NCBI GenBank assembly: GCA_035478835.1
Contig: DATIJH010000002.1
Location: 1-64,000, forward strand
DNA: 64,000 nucleotides
Direction of reading: 5' to 3'
DNA from: DATASD01 sp035478835
Lineage (GTDB): Bacteria > Patescibacteriota > Saccharimonadia > Saccharimonadales > UBA4665
The position numbers and the translations under genes were made by a program. Below, in pieces: positions 49,275 to 57,820 of the stretch. Position 1 is the stretch's first letter. Each line of letters opens with the position of its first letter. Under the pieces are notes generated by a model. The model saw only the letters and a list, made by a program, of their open reading frames with translations. It ran no database searches and was not told the DNA's origin.

Positions 49275-50015
49275 GTGGGTAAACATAGCGCAAACGAAAA
49301 GGGCTTCACCGTCGTCGAACTAATACTGGTGCTGATGGTCGTGGCTTTAATTGGTGCGGCGGGCTTTTTGGTCTATAAGAAGCACCACGACAAGACCAAG
49401 GCAACGCCTGTCGCCACGACGAACACTAGCACTACCCAGACCAAAACTACTCCCACCCCTGACGCTTACGCTGGCTGGACGAGCTGTAAAGATGCGACTG
49501 AGGGCTTGAGCTTTAAGTATCCGAGCGCCTGGAGTGTCTCGGGGCTCGGAACGGGCGGCGCTTGTACGACCGACAGCGAACACCAGCTTGCGATTTACTC
49601 ACCGCAAGCTAGCGGTACACCTTACTTTTTTAGGGTTGAGTACTTTCCGAGTCGTACCAGTGACGGCGTAATCGACGGCGATAACGGCACAGAAACCATA
49701 CTGAGCGTACACGCCTTGAATGTGGCGAACAGCAAAAAGCCATTGTATCTCGTCTCCTTTAATGCGCCTGGTTCCAGCAGCTCAAGCGATGTTTTCGAAT
49801 TCGTTCTGACGGATCAGAGTTACACGGTTGGCCAAAAGGTTGACCACGTCGTAGCTGCGTCGAGCCAAAAAGTAGGTGGCAATCACTACCAATTAACTGC
49901 TAATTTGGTGACGAGCAAAGACCAGCAGTACCTCGGCCAATATACGCTTGCGCAGTATCAGGCTCAGCCTGACTACAACAACATAGTCAAGCTCTTTGAG
50001 TCGCTCAGCTACTAA
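49275..50015 (+). CDS. Type IV prepilin-like protein with FKYPxxW domain, GTG start
   Basis: This is a 246-residue protein starting with GTG 49275 after GGAGA. The N-terminus ANEKGFTVVELILVLMVVAL is a textbook prepilin cleavage and methylation site (cut after Gly, then Phe, Glu at +5), followed by the hydrophobic assembly helix. A Thr/Pro linker leads to a ~170-residue domain opening with TEGLSFKYPSAWSVSG, related to the extracytoplasmic domain of 27456-28250. It is probably a minor pilin or pseudopilin displayed on a type IV pilus; assembly genes are outside the window. A strong terminator follows. Confidence 0.8.
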   Translation: MGKHSANEKGFTVVELILVLMVVALIGAAGFLVYKKHHDKTKATPVATTNTSTTQTKTTPTPDAYAGWTSCKDATEGLSFKYPSAWSVSGLGTGGACTTDSEHQLAIYSPQASGTPYFFRVEYFPSRTSDGVIDGDNGTETILSVHALNVANSKKPLYLVSFNAPGSSSSSDVFEFVLTDQSYTVGQKVDHVVAASSQKVGGNHYQLTANLVTSKDQQYLGQYTLAQYQAQPDYNNIVKLFESLSY

Positions 50016-50035
50016 TCAAGCTCCGCGAAAGTGAC

Positions 50036-50069
50036 GCAAGGTTCCCCTACAAGGGGAGCCTTGCATTTT
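50036..50069 (+). terminator. Strong rho-independent terminator after the pilin-like gene
   Basis: GCAAGGTTCCCCT (50036-50048), loop ACA, AGGGGAGCCTTGC (50052-50064), then ATTTT. A 13-bp stem with one G-T pair. Confidence 0.85.
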
Positions 50070-50082
50070 AGAAGAAAAGTTG

Positions 50083-50088
50083 TATAAT
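50083..50088 (+). promoter_or_regulatory. -10 box of leaderless paralogue 1
   Basis: TATAAT, then 7 nt to ATG 50096. The same spacing is kept before paralogue 2 (51090-51095) and paralogue 3 (51982-51987). Confidence 0.65.
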
Positions 50089-50095
50089 TTGTCGA

Positions 50096-51025
50096 ATGAG
50101 AATCATAGAGTTTCAAAGTGTCGTGAGCCTTGACCGCGACACATTCGGCGAGCCAAAGCGAGTGCTCGGAGATGTTCAAAAACTATTCGGCGGCGATATT
50201 AAAAAAACGGGGCGGCTTGCCTCGCTTTCTGGATTGCCCTTAGAGCGGACGCTCACTGTCGAAGATATCAGTGCCGGCACGCGCACCAAACCGTCAAGCG
50301 TAAATGTGCAAGTTAAGAATCTTGAACGGCGCGAGGCCGCGGCAAAATGGACTGCGCTGCGTGCATACGCGGCCAGGGGCGGGGTGCAGTTAGACCACTT
50401 GGCCATGGAGGTTGAGGGATTGCGCGGCCAGCAAGAGTGGCACAATCGCCGCGAGCAGGCGAGGAACGAACAAGCTGCTCAAGACCAAGCGGCGTATACT
50501 GCGGCACTCGAAGTTGCAGCTCACCAGCCCACAGATGAGGCTTACGAGCGGATGGCAGCAGAAGTGCATGCAGAGTTCGCCGCTCGCAGCGCTGCTCTTA
50601 ACAAGGTGGGCGAAGTGCCAAAGTTTTTCGCCGTTACTTCCGTAGGATCGGGTAACGACCCGTTTTCGCGTTATGTTCGTGACATGCAAGCCAACGCGCG
50701 GGCGCTTGCCGAGACGTCCAACCCGCTGCTCCGCGACAGTTTGTACGAAGCTGGTCAGGCAATGCAACTCCCGGATGAACTGCCGCACACGCACACTGTT
50801 TTCCGGGCGACGGGCGAGGACTTTTTGGACGCGGCGCACGTTATGGCCGAAGGATACGGTGAGCTCATGTTCCACAGCGATGATGCCGATACGGCAGTCG
50901 CGCGCGCCCTTGGCGCCAGCAGTCTCTCGGGCCTAGCCGAAGCCTGGAACTGGGCACTCGCACAAGATACGCCACTCCTTGCCGGCCAGTCTATGCTGCG
51001 CGATCTCACCACTGGTAGCTACTAG
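50096..51025 (+). CDS. Tandem unknown family, paralogue 1
   Basis: This is a 309-residue protein and the longest of three adjacent paralogues (also 51103-51906 and 51995-52813). Shared landmarks are the start MRI..(Q)...DRDTFGEPKRVLGDVQKLFG then GGDIKKT, AKWTALRAYAARGGVQLDHL, a variable charged middle, and the C-terminal FRATGEDFLDAAHVMAEGYG and GASSLSGLAEAWNWALAQDT. The family is unrecognised: soluble, mixed alpha/beta, no signal peptide. The middle here carries an extra Gln/Ala-rich helix (QARNEQAAQDQAAYTAALE). Its last 106 nt match those of paralogue 3 exactly. Each copy has its own promoter and terminator-like spacer. Confidence 0.6.
   Translation: MRIIEFQSVVSLDRDTFGEPKRVLGDVQKLFGGDIKKTGRLASLSGLPLERTLTVEDISAGTRTKPSSVNVQVKNLERREAAAKWTALRAYAARGGVQLDHLAMEVEGLRGQQEWHNRREQARNEQAAQDQAAYTAALEVAAHQPTDEAYERMAAEVHAEFAARSAALNKVGEVPKFFAVTSVGSGNDPFSRYVRDMQANARALAETSNPLLRDSLYEAGQAMQLPDELPHTHTVFRATGEDFLDAAHVMAEGYGELMFHSDDADTAVARALGASSLSGLAEAWNWALAQDTPLLAGQSMLRDLTTGSY
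50909..51014 (+). repeat. 106 nt direct repeat, copy 1 (3' end of paralogue 1)
   Basis: Identical base for base to 52697-52802. It encodes the conserved C-terminal segment in both proteins, while flanking sequence on both sides diverges. Confidence 0.9.
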
Positions 51026-51030
51026 CTAAA

Positions 51031-51061
51031 AGTCTTTCCCTGGTAGCAGGAAGGGCTTTTT
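51031..51061 (+). terminator. Probable terminator after paralogue 1
   Basis: CTTTCCCTG, loop GTAG, CAGGAAGGG with one bulged base, then CTTTTT. Confidence 0.6.
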
Positions 51062-51102
51062 GAATAATTGAATTTGCGCCAGAAGGTTGTATAATCCATC
51101 GC

Positions 51103-51906
51103 ATGAGAATTGCAGGCGAACAGACAGTTATACGATTAGATCAGCGCTTCGGCAGCAAACGCAAAGTAATGGACGACATGCAGGCGCTGTACGGCGGCGA
51201 GATCAAGAAAACGTCGGGTTATGGGCTGCTCGGAAGGCTGCGGCCGCGGCGCCTTCTGCAAGCTGAAGGCATAGATGCCGAAGCATATGCGAATCAGCCG
51301 TCCGTAACCGTATATCCTTTGAAAGTTTCCGAGCTTGCAGGTGCCATGCAATGGACTGCCCTGCAAGCATATCGCGCAAAAGGCGGCATAGCGCTCGAGC
51401 ACCTAAAAATGGAGCCGGAAAGCGGACCGGGCTACGACGAATGGGCCAGCCGCAAGAGTACTTCACTCGTCCGTAATATGCAGGTGGTGGAGAAAGCAAC
51501 CTCCTTTGCACGTACTGCCACCGGCGATCCAAAAGTGCACGAGCGTCTGGAAGACGCATATATTTGTGACGCTAAGCGGCATTTGTGGGCGGCGGGTCTG
51601 CCGGACTTTTTTGCGACAGTCCCTAGTCTGGCCAAGCCTGACGCATTCTACACCGAGCCTGAGGCGACGACGTTCCACGCGTTTGGTGATGACCTACTTG
51701 ACGCCGCATATAGCATGGCCAACGGATATAGCGAACTTATTTCTGGCGGCGAAGATGCCGGGCTGATAGTGGCGCACGCCCTCGGTGCTAGCAGCCTTGA
51801 ACATCTTGGTGAAACCTGGCGCTGGGCTGAGACGCGGCCCACGCCGCTCGAAGCTGGTCAGGCCATGCTGCGCGGCCTTGCGGCCGGCCCAAACGTGATC
51901 GTATAG
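51103..51906 (+). CDS. Tandem unknown family, paralogue 2
   Basis: This is a 267-residue protein; TATAAT at 51090-51095 is 7 nt before the ATG. It shares the family start (RIAGEQTVIRLDQRFGSKRK, MDDMQALYGGEIKKT), the centre AMQWTALQAYRAKGGIALEH and the end DDLLDAAYSMANGYSELISG and GASSLEHLGETWRWAETRPT. The start and centre are closest to paralogue 3, but the C-terminal DNA is clearly diverged from the identical segment shared by 1 and 3. No function is recognised. Confidence 0.6.
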   Translation: MRIAGEQTVIRLDQRFGSKRKVMDDMQALYGGEIKKTSGYGLLGRLRPRRLLQAEGIDAEAYANQPSVTVYPLKVSELAGAMQWTALQAYRAKGGIALEHLKMEPESGPGYDEWASRKSTSLVRNMQVVEKATSFARTATGDPKVHERLEDAYICDAKRHLWAAGLPDFFATVPSLAKPDAFYTEPEATTFHAFGDDLLDAAYSMANGYSELISGGEDAGLIVAHALGASSLEHLGETWRWAETRPTPLEAGQAMLRGLAAGPNVIV

Positions 51907-51922
51907 CATAAGCGGTCCATTG

Positions 51923-51954
51923 GGTTTTAGACAAGTTTTGAGCCAAAACCTTTT
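51923..51954 (+). terminator. Weak terminator-like hairpin after paralogue 2
   Basis: GGTTTT (51923-51928) and AAAACC (51945-51950) separated by 16 nt, then TTTT. Confidence 0.35.
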
Positions 51955-51994
51955 GCATAATAAATAACAGCGGGAAGGCCGTATAATCCATTAG

Positions 51995-52813
51995 ATGAGA
52001 ATTGCATACGAACAGACAAGCATACAATTGGGCCGACGTTTTGGCGACAAACGCGAAATAATGAACGACATGCAGCAGCTCTATGGCGGCGAGGTAGCAA
52101 TAGTGCCAGGACGTGGCTTACTCAAAAAGATGAATGCCGCCCGAATTCTGGATATTGATGATATGCGGGCAGTTACAGATGCAACTCCGTTTGTTGTAAA
52201 CGTATATGCGCGTAACGTTGCCACGCCGCTCGGCGCGGCAAGCTGGACTGCCCTGCAGGCGTATCGCGCGAAAGGTGGTGTGCCCCTGACGCGTTTGAGC
52301 ATGGAAACCGATGATGGACCCCAATATCGGGAGTGGACGGACCGCCTGGGGGATGACTTTACTCAGAGCATCAAGAAGGCAGAGTTTGCATATTACGTCG
52401 CAAAGACCAGTATATTCCGAAAGGATCCCGTTCCTGACAAAGCCCGGGCGAACGATGCCGCAGACCAAGCATTTATTGACAGCATTCGTGAACCATTACG
52501 AGCGGCGGGCAGCCCCAACTTTTGCGTAACCAAACCTGACCTTACACTCGGATTTCATACGCCGGCCGACCGGAAAGATATGACTGCATTCCATGCTTTG
52601 GGTGAGGGCTTGCTCGAGGACGCTTACGCTATGGCCGATGGTTATGGTGAACTCACCTCTGATGTCGAGAGCGCGCAGACGGCAGTCGCGCACGCACTTG
52701 GCGCCAGCAGTCTCTCGGGCCTAGCCGAAGCCTGGAACTGGGCACTCGCACAAGATACGCCACTCCTTGCCGGCCAGTCTATGCTGCGCGATCTCACCAC
52801 TGACGGTTTCTAA
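51995..52813 (+). CDS. Tandem unknown family, paralogue 3
   Basis: This is a 272-residue protein with TATAAT 7 nt before ATG 51995. The first half resembles paralogue 2 (RIAYEQTSIQLGRRFGDKRE, ASWTALQAYRAKGGVPLTRL), while the last 35 residues (from GASSLSGLAEAWNWALAQDT) are identical in DNA to paralogue 1. It is therefore mosaic, best explained by gene conversion or unequal crossing-over in the tandem array. Function is unknown. An ABC exporter operon follows but has its own upstream region. Confidence 0.6.
   Translation: MRIAYEQTSIQLGRRFGDKREIMNDMQQLYGGEVAIVPGRGLLKKMNAARILDIDDMRAVTDATPFVVNVYARNVATPLGAASWTALQAYRAKGGVPLTRLSMETDDGPQYREWTDRLGDDFTQSIKKAEFAYYVAKTSIFRKDPVPDKARANDAADQAFIDSIREPLRAAGSPNFCVTKPDLTLGFHTPADRKDMTAFHALGEGLLEDAYAMADGYGELTSDVESAQTAVAHALGASSLSGLAEAWNWALAQDTPLLAGQSMLRDLTTDGF
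52697..52802 (+). repeat. 106 nt direct repeat, copy 2 (3' end of paralogue 3)
   Basis: Identical to 50909-51014, 1.8 kb apart in direct orientation, so it could also support deletion of the intervening genes by recombination. Confidence 0.9.
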
Positions 52814-52886
52814 GCGTTAATCATAAGCGATTTGCGGGTTTGGGCAAAGTTTGAGACTATTTACTATAGTTAAATAGGATCAAACT

Positions 52887-53807
52887 ATGGACGTAATTTT
52901 GCGCGCACATGGGCTGACAAAGCGCTATGGCGCGTTTGCGGCGCTGGATTCGCTCGATCTGGAGCTTTATAAGGGCGAGGTGCTTGGGTATCTTGGGCCA
53001 AATGGTGCGGGCAAAACTACGACCATCCGCCTGCTGTTGGGGCTGATCGGCGCTACCGCAGGCTCGGCCGAGATTTTTGGCATGGACGCGGCGCGCCAAA
53101 AGGTGGAGATTCATAAACGGCTGGCGTACGTGCCGGGCGAATCGGCGCTGTGGCCGTCGCTCACCGGCCGTGAAACTTTGCATTTGCTGGCAAAACTGCA
53201 CGGCAAAACAGACGTAAAATACCGCGACGAGCTTATAAAACGGTTTCAGTTTGAACCGGACAAAAAGGTGCGCACGTACTCCAAGGGCAACCGTCAAAAG
53301 ATCAACCTGATTGCCGCGTTTGCCACGCGCGCCGACCTGCTTGTTTTAGATGAGCCAACCAGCGGGCTCGATCCACTCATGGAGCAAGCGTTCCGCACAT
53401 CTGTGCTCGAGGCAAAGGCCAATGGCCAGACGGTGTTCTTGAGCTCGCACATTTTAGACGAGGTCGAGGCGCTGTGCGACCGGGTGGCGATTTTGCGCGC
53501 CGGCAAATTAGTAGAGGTCGGTACGCTGGCCGAAATGCGCCACCTTTCGGCGCTGACTGTCGAGGCAACATTTGCAGGCGATCCGCCCAAAGTTGACCAC
53601 ATAAAAGGCGTCAGCAATGTCCGCATAACTGGTCATGCGTTGAGCTGCCAGGTACAGGGTTCGATCGACGGGCTGCTATCGGTGCTTGCCAGCGCCCACC
53701 CCAAGACATTATTAAGCCGCGAGCCGTCACTCGAAGAGCTGTTTTTGTCGCTCTACGGTGATGAAGAAGCGCGTAAACCGGAAGCCCTGAGCGATGTCCG
53801 AGCCTAA
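52887..53807 (+). CDS. ABC transporter ATP-binding protein
   Basis: This is a 306-residue protein. The ATPase domain is complete: Walker A LGPNGAGKTTTIRLLLGL, signature YSKGNRQKINLIAAF (the usual LSGGQ reads YSKGN), Walker B ADLLVLDEPTSGLDPL, and the switch His in FLSSHILDEVEAL. A ~90-residue C-terminal extension (LTVEATFAGDPPKVDHIKGV) is typical of DrrA/CcmA-like exporter ATPases. It pairs with the permease at 53794, overlapping it by 14 nt. The substrate (drug, lipid or peptide) is unknown. TAGGAT lies 6 nt before the ATG. Confidence 0.95.
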   Translation: MDVILRAHGLTKRYGAFAALDSLDLELYKGEVLGYLGPNGAGKTTTIRLLLGLIGATAGSAEIFGMDAARQKVEIHKRLAYVPGESALWPSLTGRETLHLLAKLHGKTDVKYRDELIKRFQFEPDKKVRTYSKGNRQKINLIAAFATRADLLVLDEPTSGLDPLMEQAFRTSVLEAKANGQTVFLSSHILDEVEALCDRVAILRAGKLVEVGTLAEMRHLSALTVEATFAGDPPKVDHIKGVSNVRITGHALSCQVQGSIDGLLSVLASAHPKTLLSREPSLEELFLSLYGDEEARKPEALSDVRA

Positions 53808-55455
53808 CACCGCTGCTCCTTCTGTCGCGTTTAAGCGGTTCCGCTCACCCAAGACCGTTATTGCGCGATTTGTGGCGGCCAGATCCTGGCACGGCGCCGT
53901 GCTGTGGGCAGCGGCGTTCAGCATTATGGTTGTTACAAAGGCGACCGGATATGTGGCGGCGTATCCGACGCTTAAAGCCCGTCAGGCGGTTATTGCAACA
54001 CTTGGCAACAATGCCGGCCTCGACGCGCTGCTTGGCCGTCCTTACCACATGGAGACGGTACAGGGATTCATCACCTGGAACGCGCTGAGCATTATGGCGA
54101 TTATCGGCTCGGTGTGGGCGCTACTGCTCACTACCCGCACGTTCCGCGGCGAAGAAACTGCCGGCCGCTGGGAGCTGCTGTTGAGCGGGCAGACCACTAT
54201 GCGCCGCGCCACCGTGAACGCGATAGTCGGGTTGCTTGCGGCGATCGGCCTGCTGTACGGGCTTTGCGCGCTGTTGTTTATTAATATCGGCACGATTCAT
54301 AGTGTGGACTTTGGCGTTGGCGCGGCACTGTATTTTGCGCTGGCCGCAACTGCCGGCCCGCTGATGTTTATGGCAATCGCCTCGCTCGCCAGCCAGATTA
54401 TGCCGACACGCGCGCGGGCGGCGTCGCTCACTGCCGGGATTTTCGTGGCCTCGTTTTTGCTGCGGGCAATGGGTGATACGGCAACGAGCGCGCACTGGCT
54501 GCTCAATATAACCCCGCTTGGATGGATCGAAAAGCTGCGGCCGCTGTACGGAGAGCAACCCACATGGCTTATACCGATCGTTGCATTGACGGCAGTGGTC
54601 CTGCTGGCCACGATCTGGCTGGCTGGAAGGCGCGACCTTGGCGAAAGTGTACTGGCCGATAAAGAGACGGCGCGGCCGCGCACCGGCTTGCTGAATGCGC
54701 CGTTGCAGCTTGCGCTGCGTTTGACGCGTGTTGGTATGGGAGCCTGGATTTTTGCCGCCGGCTTCGTGGCGCTGGCATTTAGCTTTCTGGCCAAGTCTGC
54801 GGCCGAAGCATTTGCGAGCTCGGCCGGGGCTGGGCATTTGCTCGGCAGTCTGACGCGCAGCACACGAACGCTGGGCGCCACAACATTCCTCGGCATCATA
54901 TTCTTTATATTAATGGTACTCATTATGGCGTTTGCGGCCACTATGGTTGGCGCGGTGCGCGAAGAGGAGGCCGAAGGATATCTCGACAACCTGCTCGTGC
55001 AGCCGCTGGCGCGCACGCGCTGGCTGCTAGGGCGAATCGGCTTGGCAGTTGGTGGTATTGTGACGGCGGGACTGCTTATAAGTGCGGCGTCGTGGTTTGC
55101 AGTGACGCGGCAGCAGCTGGATATCTCGGCGCACACGCTTGTGATAGCCGGCATTAACGCGATGGCGCCCGCACTGCTGACGCTCGGCATTGGCATACTC
55201 GGGTTTGGATTTGCGCCCCGCATTTGTTTAATAGGCTGTTATGTGGTGATCGCGTGGTCGTTTTTGTTGCAGATGCTGAGCTCGGGTATTAACTTAAATC
55301 ACTGGATTCTGGATACGTCGGTGCTGCACCATATGGCGCTGGCGCCGGCGATCAATCCGAACTGGACGGCGTTTAGTATTGTGAGCGGCCTTGGCGTGCT
55401 CGGTATTATTTTCGGCGTGTGGCGGTTTGCCAAACGCGATCTTGAGGCCGAGTAG
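53794..55455 (+). CDS. ABC-2-type exporter permease, fused two-half form
   Basis: This is a 553-residue membrane protein with about 12 TM helices, twice the usual ABC-2 permease. The two halves have similar layouts (LTTRTFRGEETAGRWELLLS in the first, VGAVREEEAEGYLDNLLVQP in the second); these E-E-x-x-G coupling-helix motifs are characteristic of this permease family. One polypeptide would thus make the whole membrane channel with two copies of the preceding ATPase. It is translationally coupled to that gene. No C39 peptidase domain is present, so it is not an obvious double-glycine peptide exporter. Confidence 0.88.
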   Translation: MSEPNTAAPSVAFKRFRSPKTVIARFVAARSWHGAVLWAAAFSIMVVTKATGYVAAYPTLKARQAVIATLGNNAGLDALLGRPYHMETVQGFITWNALSIMAIIGSVWALLLTTRTFRGEETAGRWELLLSGQTTMRRATVNAIVGLLAAIGLLYGLCALLFINIGTIHSVDFGVGAALYFALAATAGPLMFMAIASLASQIMPTRARAASLTAGIFVASFLLRAMGDTATSAHWLLNITPLGWIEKLRPLYGEQPTWLIPIVALTAVVLLATIWLAGRRDLGESVLADKETARPRTGLLNAPLQLALRLTRVGMGAWIFAAGFVALAFSFLAKSAAEAFASSAGAGHLLGSLTRSTRTLGATTFLGIIFFILMVLIMAFAATMVGAVREEEAEGYLDNLLVQPLARTRWLLGRIGLAVGGIVTAGLLISAASWFAVTRQQLDISAHTLVIAGINAMAPALLTLGIGILGFGFAPRICLIGCYVVIAWSFLLQMLSSGINLNHWILDTSVLHHMALAPAINPNWTAFSIVSGLGVLGIIFGVWRFAKRDLEAE

Positions 55456-55465
55456 CTAGACCAAT

Positions 55466-56323
55466 CTATTGATTCCACCGAAAGTGGGCGTTGTATGGCG
55501 CATAAATAGGCTGGTGTGAGCCGAGTGAACCTTCTGGTGGCACGCGGTCAACGACCACGATGTCGGCGAGTCCGATGTACTTTCTAAACAGCGTTCTGGC
55601 CGCATACTGCATGGTGTTGAGATAACCCTGACCACCGCCGGGGCTCCCAACGTCCGACCGCACGACATCACCCATATCGACGCCGGGGATTTGCCAATAT
55701 GCACTCACAAGCAGGGTGTCGATGCGTGGATTAATAGGGTCACTGTATCGTCCCGTGACTTTGTTTATAGGCAGGGCGTCGCGTTTGAAATCGGTAGTGT
55801 GCCTATGAAATAGGAGGTCGGAGCAAATGATCGGCAACACATTGCGGCGGCCCGGCAACGGCTGACTCACAGAGCTTACCGTCGCTTGTGTAAAGAACTC
55901 GGCTTCGAGCGGCGAGTATGGCATCTTGCGCGTTTCACCCAATTGTTTGCCGTTTTTAATATACACTGCGCCATTTGCGAACATGCCTGCGCGCTGTACG
56001 GGTATTACCGTGCCAATAATGAGCGTGGAGTCCGGATAGTCCTGAGAAATTTCGGCCGCTGCAGCGACACGACTTTGGGCGCGCCGCATAATGGTTTGGT
56101 TTGATTCGTCGGGCGCTGGATCTGGCGCGGCCGTAATCAGTTCCGGCGAAAGAATAATGTCACCTATTTTTTGGCCGGTAGATGTAAGGCCGTGCAGATA
56201 CTGCTCGTAATCATCCCACGTATTTGCAGAGATACCGGTAATGGTGAGCCCGGTAGTTAGCTCAAACGTGTGCACGCCGGGCGTACGATATGCAGGGTCG
56301 GTAAAGGGTAATTTTTCGGCCAT
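55466..56323 (-). CDS. Carbon-nitrogen hydrolase (nitrilase superfamily) protein
   Basis: This is a 285-residue protein. The catalytic triad of the superfamily can be placed: Glu in DIILSPELI (about residue 61), Lys in GETRKMPYSP (about 133) and Cys in NVLPIICSDLLF (about 167). Members cleave amide or nitrile C-N bonds or transfer the acyl group. The family usual core is ~270 residues, so length is normal, but some surrounding motifs are divergent. There is no TM helix or signal peptide. It converges on the ABC permease with a 10 nt gap. Substrate is unknown. Confidence 0.65.
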   Translation of the reverse strand: MAEKLPFTDPAYRTPGVHTFELTTGLTITGISANTWDDYEQYLHGLTSTGQKIGDIILSPELITAAPDPAPDESNQTIMRRAQSRVAAAAEISQDYPDSTLIIGTVIPVQRAGMFANGAVYIKNGKQLGETRKMPYSPLEAEFFTQATVSSVSQPLPGRRNVLPIICSDLLFHRHTTDFKRDALPINKVTGRYSDPINPRIDTLLVSAYWQIPGVDMGDVVRSDVGSPGGGQGYLNTMQYAARTLFRKYIGLADIVVVDRVPPEGSLGSHQPIYAPYNAHFRWNQ

Positions 56324-56464
56324 AGAGTATCAAGTATACTGACTGTTGACCGTATTCGCTAGATTTTTGTAAACAGTACGTTATACTATTTTTAGAATTA
56401 TTAATAGTTTAAAGCCATAAGCCACTTGACGCGCACTGCCATTGTGGCCTAGGCTGGGTTTAAG

Positions 56465-57778
56465 ATGTTAGGAAAAGCAAAACAAATCAAATCAATCGCC
56501 AGTAGAACCGCCGGCAAGGCGGGGCTGTTCGGGTTTCGTAAAGGCAAAGAATTAAGCGCTGAGGACGTCCAGATCGCGCGCGACTACATCCGCGAGTACT
56601 GGCCCAAGCTGGAGCGTTACAACCCCAAGGACACCGATAGCCTAATCGGCATGCCCAGGCCATACCTGGTGCCGTCGTACGCCGAGGGTCACGAGTTCGA
56701 CTACAACGAGCTCTATTACTGGGACAGCTACTTTATGATCCAGGGCATGCTCGACGCCGAGCATAAAGAGCTCGTCATGGGCATTTTGGAAGATTTTGTG
56801 GCGGTCTTTAAGCGGTTCGGCATTATCCCGAACGGTTCGCAGCTGTACTATTTAAGTCGCTCGCAACCGCCGTTCCTTACCAGTTTTATTTTTGATTTGT
56901 ACGAGGCGTACGGGCTCGACAAAAAATGGCTCAAAGAAAACATCGACGTCGCCAAAGCCGAATACAACACCGTTTGGATGGGCACGCGCAAACCAAACGC
57001 CCGCCAAATGTACCGTGGTTTGAGCCGCTACTACGACTTTAACTACTTGCACGCCATCGCCGAAACCGAAAGCGGCTGGGACATGACGCCGCGCTTTGGC
57101 CGCAAGGCGCTCAACTATTTGCCCGTCGACCTCAACGCCTTGCTGTACAAATACGAAACCGACTTTGCCAAAGCCGCCCGCATTTTAGGCGACGAAACCG
57201 AAGCGAAAGAGTGGGACAAGGCAGCCGCCAAGCGCAAGCGCACCGTCAATGAGCTCATGTGGGATCAAGGGCGCGGTTTGTTCTACGACTACAACTTTGT
57301 AAAGGAAAAGCGCGGTACCATCAGTTCGCTCGCCGCATATTACACCATGTGGTCCGGTATGGCCGACGGCCGCCAAGCCCAGGCAATGGTCAAGGCGCTG
57401 CGCAGGTTTGAGCAAAAGGGCGGCCTCACCACCACCGATTTTAACCCGATCAACAAATACATGCCCGGCACCATGCCGATGCAGTGGGGCTACCCGAACG
57501 GCTGGGCGCCGCTGCACTATTTGGTAATTAAGGGTTTGCAGCGCTACGGCTACCACGAAGACGCTCGCCGCATCGCCTTTAAATGGCTCGACACCAACCT
57601 GCAGTGGTTTAAGGAGCACGGTCTGTTCCTCGAAAAGTATAATGTGGTTGCGCCGGACAAGCCGCCGCTCAAAGGTGTGTATCCGTCGCAAACCGGCTTT
57701 GGCTGGACGAACGCCGTATTCGAGCGCCTCTGCCAAGAGTACATCGACGGCAAAGAGCCCAATAGCGTCAGCGTCTAG
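56465..57778 (+). CDS. GH37 trehalase-like glycoside hydrolase
   Basis: This is a 437-residue protein. It probably hydrolyses alpha,alpha-trehalose to two glucose. Family signatures are FDYNELYYWDSYFMIQGML (trehalase signature 1 region), the catalytic Asp in AETESGWDMTPRFG, the second signature QWGYPNGWAPLHYLVIKGL, and the catalytic Glu region GLFLEKYNVV. There is no signal peptide, so it is cytosolic, and somewhat shorter than the ~550-residue classical enzymes. Glucose released could enter the zwf or glycolytic genes in this window. It is transcribed alone; the spacer before it has no clear start-proximal -10 box. Confidence 0.88.
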   Translation: MLGKAKQIKSIASRTAGKAGLFGFRKGKELSAEDVQIARDYIREYWPKLERYNPKDTDSLIGMPRPYLVPSYAEGHEFDYNELYYWDSYFMIQGMLDAEHKELVMGILEDFVAVFKRFGIIPNGSQLYYLSRSQPPFLTSFIFDLYEAYGLDKKWLKENIDVAKAEYNTVWMGTRKPNARQMYRGLSRYYDFNYLHAIAETESGWDMTPRFGRKALNYLPVDLNALLYKYETDFAKAARILGDETEAKEWDKAAAKRKRTVNELMWDQGRGLFYDYNFVKEKRGTISSLAAYYTMWSGMADGRQAQAMVKALRRFEQKGGLTTTDFNPINKYMPGTMPMQWGYPNGWAPLHYLVIKGLQRYGYHEDARRIAFKWLDTNLQWFKEHGLFLEKYNVVAPDKPPLKGVYPSQTGFGWTNAVFERLCQEYIDGKEPNSVSV

Positions 57779-57807
57779 CGCTCTCTTGTGTTATTGCAGG
57801 AATCTTC

Positions 57808-57813
57808 TATAAT
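57808..57813 (+). promoter_or_regulatory. -10 box of leaderless 57821 gene
   Basis: TATAAT, then 7 nt to ATG 57821. Confidence 0.6.
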
Positions 57814-57820
57814 AGTATAA

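Noticed and set aside
52887..55455. ABC exporter as the secretion system for the peptide candidates
   Set aside because: The ATPase and ABC-2 permease have no C39 peptidase domain and are not linked to any of the peptide genes, so no connection can be claimed.
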